Shown here: positions 45,025 to 57,656 of the stretch, piece by piece
How positions within the stretch are numbered: the first letter of the stretch is position 1
Layout: every line of letters begins with the position of its first letter
Assembly: GCA_961205875.1 (NCBI GenBank)
Contig: OY540813.1
Span: 31,839,001 to 31,903,000 of the forward strand
DNA: 64,000 nucleotides
Direction of reading: 5' to 3'
Source of the DNA: Sialis fuliginosa
Lineage: Eukaryota > Arthropoda > Insecta > Megaloptera > Sialidae
The notes under the pieces: generated by a model
Databases searched by the model: none
Told to the model about the DNA's origin: nothing
Seen by the model: only the letters and a program-made list of their open reading frames with translations
Made by a program: the position numbers and the translations under genes

Positions 45025-47080
45025 TTTATAAATCCAATGAAATGCATTTTTTTAAAGTAATAAAATACAAATTATACGATGAAATAATCCTTTCATTCAT
45101 TTAAAATACTTAAAATTAGTTAGATTTTACATGTCTTTGAATATAAAACAACTTTATTCATTCCAAAAAAATGATTGTTTTGATATAATAAAATGAAATA
45201 ATAGAGTTTTAAAAATCACAATTTAATTCAATAGTGTATTTCGTTATATGTAATAGACAATTATTCAAACCAAAGAAATGTTTCATAAAACCAATGAAAT
45301 GCATTTTTTTAATGTAATAAAATACAAACTATACGATGAAATAATCCTTTCATTCATTTAAAATACTTAAAATTAGTTAGATTTTACATGTCTTTGAATA
45401 TAATACAACTTTATTCATTCCAAAAAAATGATTGTTTTGATATAATAAAATGAAATAATAGAGTTTTAAAAATCACAATTTAATTCAATAATATATTTCG
45501 TTATATGTAATTGACAATTATTCAAACCAATGAAATGTTTCATAAATCCAATGAAATGCATTTTTTTAAAGTAATAAAATACAAATTATACGATAAAATA
45601 ATCCTTTCATTCATTTAAAATACTTAAAATTAGTTAGATTTTACATGTCTTTGAATATAATACAACTTTATTCATTCCAAAAAAATGATTGTTTTGATAT
45701 AATAAAATGAAATAATAGAGTTTTAAAAATCACAATTTAATTCAATAATATATTTCGTTATATGTAATTGACAATTATTCAAACCAATGAAATGTTTCAT
45801 AAATCCAATGAAATGCATTTTTTTAAAGTAATAAAATACAAATTATACGATGAAATAATCCTTTCATTCATTTAAAATACTTAAAATTAGTTAGATTTTA
45901 CATGTCTTTGAATATAATACAACTTTATTCATTCCAAAAAAATGATTGTTTTGATATAATAAAATGAAATAATAGAGTTTTAAAAATCACAATTTAATTC
46001 AATAGTATATTTCGTTATATGTAATAGACAATTATTCAAACCAATGAAATGTTTCATAAATCCAATGAAATGCATTTTTTTAATGTAATAAAATACAAAT
46101 TATACGATGAAATAATCCTTTCATTCATTTAAAATACTTAAAATTAGTTAGATTTTACATGTCTTTGAATATAATACAACTTTATTCATTCCAAAAAAAT
46201 GATTGTTTTGATATAATAAAATGAAATAATAGAGTTTTAAAAATCACAATTTAATTCAATAATATATTTCGTTATATGTAATTGACAATTATTCAAACCA
46301 ATGAAATGTTTCATAAATCCAATGAAATGCATTTTTTTAAAGTAATAAAATACAAATTATACGATGAAATAATCCTTTCATTCATTTAAAATACTTAAAA
46401 TTAGTTAGATTTTACATGTCTTTGAATATAATACAACTTTATTCATTCCAAAAAAATGATTGTTTTGATATAATAAAATGAAATAATAGAGTTTTAAAAA
46501 TCACAATTTAATTCAATAGTATATTTCGTTATATGTAATAGACAATTATTCAAACCAATGAAATGTTTCATAAATCCAATGAAATGCATTTTTTTAATGT
46601 AATAAAATACAAATTATACGATGAAATAATCCTTTCATTCATTTAAAATACTTAAAATTAGTTAGATTTTACATGTCTTTGAATATAATACAACTTTATT
46701 CATTCTAAAAAAATGATTGTTTTGATATAATAAAATGAAATAATAGAGTTTTAAAAATCACAATTTAATTCAATAGTATATTTCGTTATATGTAATAGAC
46801 AATTATTCAAACCAAAGAAATGTTTCATAAATCCAATGAAATGCATTTTTTTAATGTAATAAAATACAAATCATACGATGAAATAATCCTTTCATTCATT
46901 TAAAATATTTAAAATTAGTTAGATTTTACATGTCTTTGAACATAATACAACTTAAATCATTCCAAAGAACTGATTGTGCTGGTCTAATAAAATGAAATAA
47001 TAAATTTAACATGCATATTTTATATAATGAAATAAACATTGTTTCAAACCTATTATTTTTTTATAAATCTAATGAAATGA
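45025..47080 (+). repeat. Left subterminal satellite, 257-bp unit, about eight copies
   Basis: Units begin (TTTCATAAATCCAATGAAAT) at about 45025, 45280, 45538, 45795, 46052, 46309, 46566 and 46823, spaced 255-258 bp. Neighbouring units are nearly identical, so the array is young or homogenised. Each unit has CAATGAAAT twice in plus orientation. Adjacent units differ in a few phased positions (TTGACAATT versus TAGACAATT), suggesting a two-unit higher-order pattern in part of the array. Confidence 0.95.
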
Positions 47081-47967
47081 ATATATAAAAAAAATTTAAG
47101 TTACAATGAATTAATGCATTTATTTATGTAAAATACGAAATATATTACTTATATTTTACCAGGGACACGAACTTGAAACCGAAAAAACTTTCATGAACTT
47201 AAACGCGAACCGAATTTTCATATTTCAATGATAACGAATTTAAATCTGATCAGATCATTGTTATGGATAATCGGTAACCACATATTTTTAAAAGGTACAA
47301 AAAATTATTATTAGTAATTATAATTTCATTATTTCCCCATTTATTTTTAAAATGAATTTTTAAATGTACACACTGGTCAATCTGTTTAAATTTCGCGGTT
47401 TGAGAGACATACATACCAAGTCTTCTATTGTGCGCAATGAATGTGCGCATATGAAAAAGCAAACTGATACAGTTTCGTAGTAACATTTTTTTTAAATAAG
47501 TAATATACGCTACAATGAAATAACGCTTTTATTCACATGAAATACCTAAATTTTGAAAAGAATACAACTCGATTCATTCCAAAGAATTGTTTGTTTCGAT
47601 ATATCTAATAAAAAGAAAAAATATAGTTAATAAATTACACTTTAATTTAATGACATATTTCTTAAAATGTAATAGACAATGTTTCAAACCAGTGAAATGT
47701 TTCATAAATCCGATGAAATGCATTTCTTTAAAATAAAAAATATATAAGTTACAATCAAATATTGCTTTCATTCATGTAAAATACGTAAAATTAGTTAGAT
47801 TTTACATATTTTTGAAATTAATACAACTTTGTTCGTTCCAAAGAAATAATTATATATAATAAAATGAAATATTCGAGTTTAAAAAAACTACACTTTAATC
47901 CAATGACATATTTCTTAAAATGTAATAAACAATGCTTCAATTCGATGAAATGCATTTCTTTAAATAG
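47081..47967 (+). repeat. Diverged satellite units, with an inserted block
   Basis: The same unit continues in decayed form (for example TTTCATAAATCCGATGAAAT at 47699), broken by an unrelated block at about 47157-47465. Divergence rising toward the gene fits an array that expands on its outer side. Confidence 0.7.
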
Positions 47968-48439
47968 TTACGTTCTTGTCCAAACTTGTAAGTATTAATT
48001 ACAAAGTTATACCAACAAAGACACAGTGCTTGTGAGCGTTTAATCAGAAGTCCTGAATCAAACAATTTATTGCTTTTCAAATTTAATTTATGTTATAACA
48101 TATCTTCATAAACTTGGATAAGAATAAGCAGTTATGCCATTTTTATAATTAATGATAATTAATACTACAATTAATGAAATCAAAATTTGCTAGGTAGGTG
48201 TGCAGATTCACAGCAACCTTTTGTTTTGCATTTCCTGATTTTTCTATTGCGCTTGCGTACAACTACTAACTACGGCGTCGTTTACTTAGCTTGGCGTCCT
48301 TAATGTGTTCTGTTCGTTGGTAGATATTATTACATTAATATCAGTTTATAGTTCACAATTTAAGTTTTCATATATATATATGTATATAATTCATTTAGTT
48401 TAATTAATATTTTGATTGTAATTTGAAATATTTCATAAC
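47968..48439 (+). promoter_or_regulatory. Probable promoter region of the transposon genes
   Basis: Unique sequence between the satellite and the first ATG. It contains a GC-richer patch (CTACGGCGTCGTTTACTTAG near 48270) and a TATATATATATGTATATAA run at 48371-48389, about 50-70 bp before the ATG. Promoter function is inferred from position only. Confidence 0.35.
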
Positions 48440-51400
48440 ATGGGAGACAGTTATGTGAAAAATCTGCTCATATCATGGGGTCTGGAAAATATGGTCATCG
48501 TTTTCGAACGTAAGTATAATATTATCTAAGATTTTCTATTAAATAAAGTAATACTATTTATACATATAATTTTTATTGAACCGACAAAACTATCAGTGTA
48601 CAAGTGCACACGCACATTTATGATAATCGGGTGATAATTATATTAGTTTTAAACGAAACTAGCCAGTCTGGTATAGAAGAAACATGGTCGACATAACACG
48701 TGTTATAAAATAAGAGTAAAAACAATTGTTACAGATTTGTTCGTATTAACAAGTAACTCAATTATAAATATTTTGTTATAAAAAATCTCAAATTAAATTT
48801 TTATTTATATCATACTTATTTGCATTACAATTACGAAGAAAAAGTATGATTATTAAAAAAAACCGTTAGTATAATTTTTGAAGTAATAATGCGTACTATT
48901 TAAAAATTGTATTATTAACTTTTATTTTTAATACGTAATTTTCCAGTTTTAATGTACGTAGGTATATTATGTTTATTTAGTAAAGAAAATTTGCAATGCT
49001 GTTTCAATGTTTGTTATTTAAACATAACAATAATAATAAAATGGTGCAATTGTTGAAAAAATATTAACAAAATCACGTTTATTTCGTATAGGTCCTACAA
49101 GCCTTGACGAATAAGGCGACTTTGTATTTTAGTATTTGAATAATTAAAAAAAATAGTTTTAAAATATAATAGTTATTCAGAATAGAGTTAATGCGCACTA
49201 GACCCACTTTAATAATATTTTGATGTTTATAATAGCATAAATTATATTATTGCTTCCTCGTCATATACGAGAAGCTTTGTGATCTTTTAAAATACTTGCT
49301 TTCCGATTCAAAATTTTGAGTTGTATTGTAAAATATATAATTAATATATCGGGTGTTTTTTTAATGACTTTCGAGCGGATTATTTCCAAAATACCTCTAT
49401 ATATTGACATCATGGGGTAACCTTAGAAAGGTTACCTTGATGGGTTTTCAGGTTCAACTTTTCTTTTTCAAAGCTATATTTATTGTTGCAAATTCGTAAT
49501 TTACGGGAAAAAAATAACAACTTTTTTTCTGAAAACATCATTTTTTTACGATATGGAGCAAAACAAACCGAAATTTCTGGATTTCAATTTTACTCGAAAT
49601 CTATCAGTTTATAAGAAGATTAAAAAAACAGCATTAAACAAGTATCCTCGGAGAATTATTTTTTTAAATTTATAATTAATTTTTCTATGCAAGTTTTTTA
49701 TAATGAAAAAAATATGGAATTTTGAGAAAGAAATGAATTACAAGTAATAAAAAATTGTACGAGAATACTTGCTTAAATATAAGGGTTATCTCCTGATTGC
49801 GGTCATATAATTTTTCGAATATAAAGAAGGTAAAATTTATCGCAGCTTGCTAAAAAAGTAGATGATCGCCTCTACCATCCAGTGTCCTGATTGCTCGATG
49901 AAACTACTCAATTCCATTTAAATTGCAGTACACTCAAGCGAGAGTATCCTGAATGCATTCTGAGTCACTACAGGGCGAGCCGAGCGTTGCCAGTACACTC
50001 TCGCATTCGGGTAATCTCGCTTATGCTCGGCGAGTGTGGATTGCCGGCATAAGGTTTTCCAAAAGTTTACTGCAATCAGGACACTAGACGGTAAAAGTGA
50101 CTATTTGACTTTCAAGCAACCTGCGACAAATTTCCCCGTCTCTACAACTGAAAAATTATATGACCGCAATCGGGAATGACCGTAATCAGGAAGACAAATA
50201 AGCACTTACTTTTCACTTCTTGCGAGTAAAAATTTCTGTTAGCTCCATATCAGAAAAATATCAGAAAAATTGACATTTTCAGAAAAAAAGCTTTTTTAGT
50301 TGTTTATTTTTTCTCGTAATATACGAATAAAAAAAAAATAACGAATCTACAATGAAAAATGAGTTTAGATTTGAAAAAAAAGTTGCACCTAAAAATATAG
50401 TGGGAATTTTTAGCACCCCCAAAACACTGGAAATTTTTTTCTGAAATTCGTTATTTTGAAAATAATCTGCTGGAAAGTCACACCCGGTATAATACATAAT
50501 TATATATTTTACACATTTCTCCATAAAATTTATCTTTTGTATTATTATGAGGGGTCATTTTTTAAAACTCTTTACCGTTAAAAATCATCTGTAGATTAGA
50601 ACTAAAAATATTTAAAAATTAAACAAATTGATGATAACCAAAAAGTGTGTAGTTATATATGGAATGACCGATATTCAAAATATATTAATATTCTTATTTA
50701 TATAGATAATGGAATTACAGAACATGTGATTGGCCAGTTATCCAGTGAAACGATTAAAGAATTAATTCCCTTGGTTGGTCCTAGAATAATTTTTCTTTCG
50801 AAGTGGAATGAAGAATTTCATTCAAGCTGTACTGAAAGTCAAGCTAGCTGCTCAAATGCGAATGTTTGTAGTTTTATTTAATATTGAAGAATATAATTTT
50901 AACTAGGAGTGTACCAGAAACTCAATCCGATAATTTATTATTATTAATCATATCAAAAATTTATTTTATTATGTATTTTTAAAATTTAATATTAATTTAT
51001 ATATTTTCAAAATCCTGGTTGCGGTACACCTCTATTTATTTTATAATATACTACAATAAATAAATAAAAGTATTCATTTATGTATATATATATATAGGTC
51101 CAATTAATTGAGAAAGAAAATCAAAGTGAACAGGGACCATGTTTGCCAAGAGTTAAGGAAATTCTGCAAAAAACAACACCAGGCCAACGTATATTGTTAG
51201 CATATAATAAAAACAACAGTTTATCTAACATGGCCAGAGATACGATCGTCGACATATTAGCATCAGAATTATTAAATAATCAAAAAAGGTCTGTAAGATT
51301 ACAAACTTTCAATTTTTTGTATGCTGATTGTGAGTGTTATTATATTATAAAAATTGCTTCCTCGCTTCCTCCCGATTGTCACGAAAATAAAAACAGTGTA

Positions 51401-53157
51401 CAATGATATAAGGGGTTATATATCTCCAGAATTTTCAAAAATCGTTTTTATTTTTATTTTTTATTAATTTTAGTAAACCATTTTTTTCTTACTTTTAAGT
51501 GACCAATAAATAATGTGTAATTAATATGTTGTATTATTTTTAACAATACAGAAAGAGAGGAGGCATATAGATGCAGAGGTTGTTTATTAGTTTATAAAAA
51601 CACGACCGCGTTTTTACATGCATAAAATCGTTCCTCTTAAACTAGTCAATCATACAACAGAATTTCATCTACGTACAGTAAGGCTTTCGCTGTTGACAAG
51701 TAAATAACTGTTTTGCTATCTTATTCTGTTGACTAAATTTTATCACTTAACAAATTGGGATACAGGAGTTAGGATTTTCACCATTATTGATTGTGTGATA
51801 ATAATACTATATGTACTTAACTATTTTTTAGACCTGACAACAAAACTTTTAAGCAAATAGCAACAGATATAGTTTATAATTTTCCGAGTGAAACTATATC
51901 AACGTATTATGTTGATCCAGTACTTTTAAAAGACTCAAGAAACAATAAATCAATCCCATCTCGAGGGAAACTTATTAATAAATATCGAAATAAGTTATCA
52001 ATGTTGAAAAAATTGGAGATGTCTGAAGTAACAGAAGAAAGTAGTATAAATAACGATTCATTTTATAATGATATAAATGCAGATAGTTTGAACTGGCTAA
52101 AAGATAATCGTGGTCCCTGGGAGCTAGTTAAAAATCATTGGAAAAATACAGAGAAATATCGTCGTCATAGTATAATGAAAAATACCAATATTAAAATTGC
52201 TCCAATCTTTGACAAATGGCCTATTTTAACAGATCCAAGAGGATTTGAGTTAATTGATTTAGATTTTAAATCACTTAAACTAACACACTTAGACATCAAT
52301 GAAAATTCATGGAAATTATTTTTTAATCGTATTTTAAAAATTTCTAACATTAATGCAAAAGATCACCTAGGATTATCTCAACTAGATTTGTTGGAATTGG
52401 AAGATATTAATAACGGTAAGACTTTTTTTGTGATACCATATTTTGTAAGTAATTTTTTTTTATTTTCATCAGATTGCATACTCTCAATTCAACTATGTTT
52501 GCTAGCTCATTTTTTTCCTCTTAAAGGAGTATTAAGAGCGAAAAGTGGGAAAAAATCATGGAAACCGTCAATTTCTGACACCAAAAGCAGTATCATCATC
52601 CGCGCAAATGTTCGTATATTACAAGTAATATATTTTTAATGTTATATGCAAATTGGTCATTCCATAAATAACTATAATGTTCTTTAAATATTATATAACC
52701 TTTTTGTATTAATTACATTACCTCATGCAACGTTTAACTGTATTAATTTTTATAGATTCCAGGCGACGTACAACTGAAATATAAAGAGAGACTTACTACT
52801 ATGGAACATTGGAATCAACCACTACAGCCTTTTATTATAGTGGTCGGAGAAGATTATACCAAAATTTCTTCGTCGTATGTCTATGTCGATAAAATTTTAT
52901 ACCATTTAAAATCTACATGGGATGCATTTAAAATATGTTTCTATTCATTCCATGTTTTTCATGCATTGTATCCTGTTGAAAGTAATCATATATGGCTGAT
53001 TATACAACAAGCATTTTATGGCTTCAAAACTGAATGGGACAAAGACATTTCATATGTTTCTAATGTGATCGAAACTTTAAAACAAATGGATGTTCCGACT
53101 CAAAGTCAAAGTGATCACACTGATACCGCTTCGAATGTGAGCGATATCACTACCTAG
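48440..53157 (+). CDS. CACTA-type transposon ORF1: SAM-domain protein, 518 aa, six exons
   Basis: Exons 48440-48509, 50706-50863, 51098-51288, 51832-52415, 52473-52624 and 52756-53157 sum to 1557 nt with matching phases and GT-AG junctions (donors GTAAGT, GTTTGT, GTCTGT, GTAAGA, GTAATA). Residues 5-57 read like a SAM domain: YVKNLLISWGLENMVIVFEH ... GITEHVIGQLSSETIKELIP, then LVGPRIIFLSKW. Later conserved-looking blocks are RGPWELVKNHWKNT (233 onward), IFDKWPILTDPRGFELIDLD and VDKILYHLKSTWDAFKICFY. These resemble uncharacterised proteins I associate with animal transposons. It ends 190 bp before the transposase start, same strand. Its role is unknown; by analogy with TnpA of plant Spm it could bind the subterminal repeats, but no homology to TnpA is claimed. 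The weak donors of exons 2 and 3 are the least certain points. Confidence 0.8.
49332..50515. repeat. 1.2-kb fold-back element in ORF1 intron 1, with nested palindrome
   Basis: Outer ends ATATCGGGTG (near 49345) and CACCCGGTATAA (50481-50492) are inverted, with arms through GACTTTCGAGCGGATTATTT and its diverged complement. Nested inside, TGATTGCGGTCATATAATTT (near 49794) pairs with its complement ATTATATGACCGCAATCGG (50154-50172), arms of a roughly 400-bp element with a GC-rich centre. It enlarges intron 1 to 2.2 kb without touching exons. Confidence 0.75.
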
Positions 53158-53347
53158 TTTTTATAGACATTAATTACATTAAGAATTTATTGCAACGATA
53201 ATTTAATTATTAATTTATTAGTTTGTGATGTGATAAATTAGATTTTGCTTAGTTTATTAAAAGGTCATTATATGATATTGATTATTCATCTATTTAGTTT
53301 TATTTACTATATTTTTGCATATTTATTTAGTTCTTTGACGTGAAATA

Positions 53348-55789
53348 ATGTGTCCCTGCCCATTTTGTAATTACAAATCTCAAACTCTAGAACATTTAAT
53401 GAGTCACATAAAAATAAAACATAACAGCTTAAGATATAGTGAATGTGTGTGCCGATATGAAAACTGTTTCAGTAAATATAATTCTGTATACGCATACAAA
53501 AAGCATTTGATTTCTTCACATGCTTCACGTATTGAAACTGTTTTAGAGAACTCAGGGATTTTTAATCAGTTAAGTTCTTCACATGAAGTTAGTTCATTAA
53601 ATGTTTCTGCCAATTATTCTGAAAATTTTGATCAATCTAACACCAAAACGGTTCCCAGTATAAATAAAATTACTCAGACAGAATTTGAAAGTACAATATT
53701 TCAAAACGCTACTCGACTTGTTGCCAAATTATATAGCATGAATTCATTGCCACGTTCTTTTGTTCACGTAATATTAACCGAGATGACAGATTTTTATAGT
53801 CATAAGTGTATAGACATTTTAAAACAAAATTTCAAAGATTCGGCAATTAATGAAATTAATGAATTAATTAAAATGTTGGAAGTTATTCAAAATTCATTCA
53901 GTAACTTTAAATCAGAGTATATTACATTTAATATTTTTGAAAATTTGAATTGTCTAATTCGTCCTCTATCTGTGGAAATTGATGCTTCACTAGTTTCTCG
54001 ACATATTAATCAAAACCAACAAATAGCAATTAAACATAAAACTATAGAAATTATCCCTATAAAATCTGTATTAAAAACTTTTTTAGAGTTACCTAATGTT
54101 TTTAATACAATCATTAAATACTTAGATGATTGCAAAAAAAGTCCTATAATGAAATCTATTATACAAGGTGAAGTATGGAAATCAATTGAAAAGAAGATGG
54201 AGGGCAAATTAATATTACCAATTGTTTTATACACTGATGATTTAGAAATTAATAATCCATTAGGATCCCATAAAGCAATCCACAAGATTTGTGCTGTATA
54301 TTGCAAGATTGCTTGTATACCAGAAGAGTATAGTAGCATGTTGGAAAATATATTTTTGGTACAATTACATTATACAAAAGATCACACTGCTTTGGGCAAT
54401 AAAAGGGTATTTTCACATTTAATTGATGATTTCAAGGATCTTGAAAAAAATGGCATAGACTTACAATTACCGGAACAAAAACAAACTGTTTATTTCGCTT
54501 TAGCTTTTGTGGTTGGGGATAATTTATCAATGAATACTGTTTGCGGATTAGTAAAAAGTTTTAACGCTACTTACTCATGTAGAATATGTACCGCGAATAA
54601 AGAACAATCTAAAAAAATGATATTGGAGGATGTTACAATTTTACGAACAATTGACAGTTATAATAATAATGTTACAAACTACTCTGAAGGTGTGCAAGAA
54701 GAATGTGTTTTTAATATTGTACCTAGTTTTCATTTAATTGAAAATATTGCTGTTGATACAATGCACGATATTTTTGAAGGAGTGTGTAGATATGAAATAG
54801 GAGCGATTTTGTATGAATTAATATATAGACAAAAATTATTTACACTTCACACTTTCAACGAAAGATTGCATTTTATCAATCGCTCACCTGGTAGTGGTGA
54901 GAACATCGTACCTTTACTTACTGAAAATGATCTCAAAAAAAAACAATTAATTATTTCATCCTCTGAAATGTCTATCTTGGTTCAAAATTTTGGATTTATA
55001 ATTGGTGACCTTGTAAAATCTAACAATAAAGTTTGGAGTTTGTACAGGGCATTAAGGGAAATTATTTGTATTATAATGGCACCTGCTTTTAATCCTGAAA
55101 CTCCACAATTACTCAGAACAGTTGTTGCAAAGCATCACTCATTATATATTGAAATTTTTGATGATTGTTTGAAATTTAAACATCATTTATTACTGCATTA
55201 CGCACTTGTGATGAAAAAAGCCGGTCCTCTAAAAAATATATCTTGTATACGTTTTGAAGCAAAGCACAAAGAACTAAAAAATTATGCAAAAGTGATTACA
55301 TCAAGAGTAAATTCTCCACACACTCTTGCTTTAAAACACCAACTTCGAATGTCTTGTCGGTTTCTCTATAAAGAAGGGTTTTCTGATAGATTGAAATGTG
55401 GTCCTATACTTAAGCAAAAATTAAGTGATTTAAAAGACTATTTTATCTTCAAAAATATTCTCCCATCAGATATTAATAATGAATATGTATCTGTTTCATG
55501 GGCAAATATAAATGGGACTTATTATTCCAAAGATTTAATTATTACTGTTGATACTGATGAAATTTTCCAGTATTTTGGAAAAATTATATATGTACTAGTT
55601 GATATAAATCACAAACTGTCTTTTCTTTATTTGAAAATGAAAACTGTAGGGTTTTGTGATCATGTACATGGATACGAAGTCGAAGAAACTTGTAATTGGG
55701 GATACATATGCAAAAACCAAATTTTAGATCATTTGCCATGTAATTCTTATTTTATGGCAACTGGCAAAACATATGTACCGTGTACATGA
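53348..55789 (+). CDS. CACTA-type transposon ORF2: zinc-finger DDE transposase, 813 aa
   Basis: A single uninterrupted frame. Two C2H2 fingers open the protein: C4-x2-C7-x12-H20-x4-H25 and C35-x4-C40-x12-H53-x4-H58. The putative catalytic core has LYTDDLEINNPLGSHKAIHK (Asp297/Asp298), VVGDN (Asp391), CRIC (Cys411/Cys414), DTMHDIFEGVCRYE (Asp470, His473) and IRFEAKHKELKNYAK (Glu637, His640). Acidic residues in this order fit an RNase H-fold DDE transposase; the MHD.(L/F)EG and RFEAKH blocks recur in a family of animal transposon proteins I remember. The start at 53348 is supported by an in-frame TGA at 53336 and a possible acceptor (TTATTTAG, ending 53330), so a spliced leader exon is possible. 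AATAAA lies at 56016. The catalytic residue choice is my reading. Confidence 0.9.
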   Translation: MCPCPFCNYKSQTLEHLMSHIKIKHNSLRYSECVCRYENCFSKYNSVYAYKKHLISSHASRIETVLENSGIFNQLSSSHEVSSLNVSANYSENFDQSNTKTVPSINKITQTEFESTIFQNATRLVAKLYSMNSLPRSFVHVILTEMTDFYSHKCIDILKQNFKDSAINEINELIKMLEVIQNSFSNFKSEYITFNIFENLNCLIRPLSVEIDASLVSRHINQNQQIAIKHKTIEIIPIKSVLKTFLELPNVFNTIIKYLDDCKKSPIMKSIIQGEVWKSIEKKMEGKLILPIVLYTDDLEINNPLGSHKAIHKICAVYCKIACIPEEYSSMLENIFLVQLHYTKDHTALGNKRVFSHLIDDFKDLEKNGIDLQLPEQKQTVYFALAFVVGDNLSMNTVCGLVKSFNATYSCRICTANKEQSKKMILEDVTILRTIDSYNNNVTNYSEGVQEECVFNIVPSFHLIENIAVDTMHDIFEGVCRYEIGAILYELIYRQKLFTLHTFNERLHFINRSPGSGENIVPLLTENDLKKKQLIISSSEMSILVQNFGFIIGDLVKSNNKVWSLYRALREIICIIMAPAFNPETPQLLRTVVAKHHSLYIEIFDDCLKFKHHLLLHYALVMKKAGPLKNISCIRFEAKHKELKNYAKVITSRVNSPHTLALKHQLRMSCRFLYKEGFSDRLKCGPILKQKLSDLKDYFIFKNILPSDINNEYVSVSWANINGTYYSKDLIITVDTDEIFQYFGKIIYVLVDINHKLSFLYLKMKTVGFCDHVHGYEVEETCNWGYICKNQILDHLPCNSYFMATGKTYVPCT

Positions 55790-56420
55790 ATATTGTATGT
55801 TCGTTATATACTAAAAATACTATTTTACGTATGTAAAGAACATTTTTAATCAAAATAATACATTATTTTTGTAATGGTAATGTAATTTTACCAAACATCA
55901 TTTTAATAGTTTGATTCGGTTTCTTAGGTAAAATTATATTGCTATATTGTTTGTCAAACAAATTGATTTTTTTGGATGTTGAAATCGTTTGTCGTATCAT
56001 TTATTATATAATGTTAATAAAATATTCTTATATTACATTTTAATATATACCAAATAATTTTATACTATATTCATATAATAACATAAAAGAGTAAATACCA
56101 TCCAGGTGTACACATTTTTTCTACTTTTACAAATATGTACCTATAATATTTTAATTGATCCTAAACATTAATTAACTGTACAAACAAAAAGATACACTTC
56201 TCAATTCTTTCAGAAAAATAACCCTGACAAACTTGTTTGATATATGAATAATTCTGAAATCAATAATCTGGCATTTTAATAGTTTTATAATGATTTTGTC
56301 AGGGGTATTTTAATAAAATAAATAAAATGTTTGGAGTCAAGTAAATCACATTTTGTAGATTCAAATACACCCCCCTTTTAATAAGGGAACCTCGCAAGGT
56401 GATTTTTATGTAATTTCTAA
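55790..56420 (+). terminator. 3' flank of the transposase gene with AATAAA
   Basis: AATAAA at 56016-56021, about 230 nt after the stop, is the likely polyadenylation signal. The rest of the stretch is AT-rich and featureless. Confidence 0.5.
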
Positions 56421-57485
56421 TATACTTATACTTCAAACCATTTTAAGAGAAACATATTTTTTTATACGTGCCCTAACGGCCATTTAAGATATGAAAACCA
56501 CCCTAAAAATTTCACAATTTTTTTATTTTTCCTCTATAATGCAAAAACTATGCACTCTAGATAAAAGTTACATATTATATGAAAACATTCTTTTTTTGTA
56601 AGAATTTCAATGGTTATAGTCAGTTTTTCAAACCAACCCCATATATACATATTCGAATTGAATATTATACAGGGTCAGTTTTTTATCTTGAGTCTGTAAA
56701 ATATTTGGAAAAATAAGGATTTTTTTATGGAAAATGTTAAGTACAAAAGTTTCAGGATTTGGAAGAGCAAAACCAATGGAGGTAGCAGTTTTGACTAAGT
56801 GAGAGTGTCAAGGTCATTTGGGATTATAAATTTTTTTCTGAAAGTTTCTTTTTAAACGTTTTTTTTTTTTAATTTAAATTTAAAAAAAATTTATGGAAAT
56901 CAAAAATTTGTAAGTTATTCTCCGAGATGTTTAAGAAAAAATACAGATTAAAAAGCACAAATTTTTTCTAGTTCAGAATTTTTTAACAAAAAAAAAAAAA
57001 CTTTGATAATGTAAATAAAATAAAAAAGAAGTATTTTTAAAAACTTTAGACAAAAGTTGTTTATTTTTTCTGTTTGAAAAAATTAAGCTGATCTCAAAAT
57101 TACCTTCAAACCACCACTCAAGGTAAAAATTGTTACCTTCATTGGTTTTGCCTCTCCAAATCCTGAAACTTTTGTAGCAAACATTTTCTGTAAAAATCCT
57201 TTTTTCCAAATATTTTGCAGTCTATAAAAAGCTCATCCTGTATGTCGGTGTTGTGGAGGTGAAAAACACAGAAGAGTAATTTGAAAAACTGACTATACCA
57301 TTGAAATTCTTATAAAAAAATTATGTTTTCATATATATATATATATAACACTTTTTTTATAGGGTGCATAGTTTTCACGTTATAGAAGAAAAACAAAATA
57401 TTTGTAGAAATTTGAAGGTTATTTTCACTCCTTAAAACGCCGTATAAAAATACGTGCACCTTCGAACTGTTTGAAGTATAAGTGC
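56421..57485. repeat. 1.07-kb fold-back element inside the CACTA-type element
   Basis: TATACTTATACTTCAAACCA at the left pairs with GTTTGAAGTATAAGTGCA at the right. An inner inverted pair (ATACAGGGTCAG near 56669, CTCATCCTGTAT near 57230) suggests one element nested within another. The minus-strand frame of 78 codons lies in the arm and is not a gene. Confidence 0.72.
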
Positions 57486-57656
57486 ATCAAAATAATTTTA
57501 TTATTATTTTTTACATTTATATTTTATACATTTATATATACTTGTAACCTTAATGTTATGAAAAACAAATGTTATATTATAATGTTACATATTGTTAAGT
57601 AAAATTTATAATTTTATGTAATTTAATTATGTCAACGTTTTGTATATGCTGAAATG

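Noticed and set aside
45025..47080. Regular direct repeats that could suggest a CRISPR array
   Set aside because: The whole 257-bp unit is repeated with no variable spacers, in an animal genome, at the end of a transposon. It is a satellite.
54010..54339. 109-codon minus-strand frame
   Set aside because: It is the antisense shadow of the transposase reading frame, with no motif of its own.
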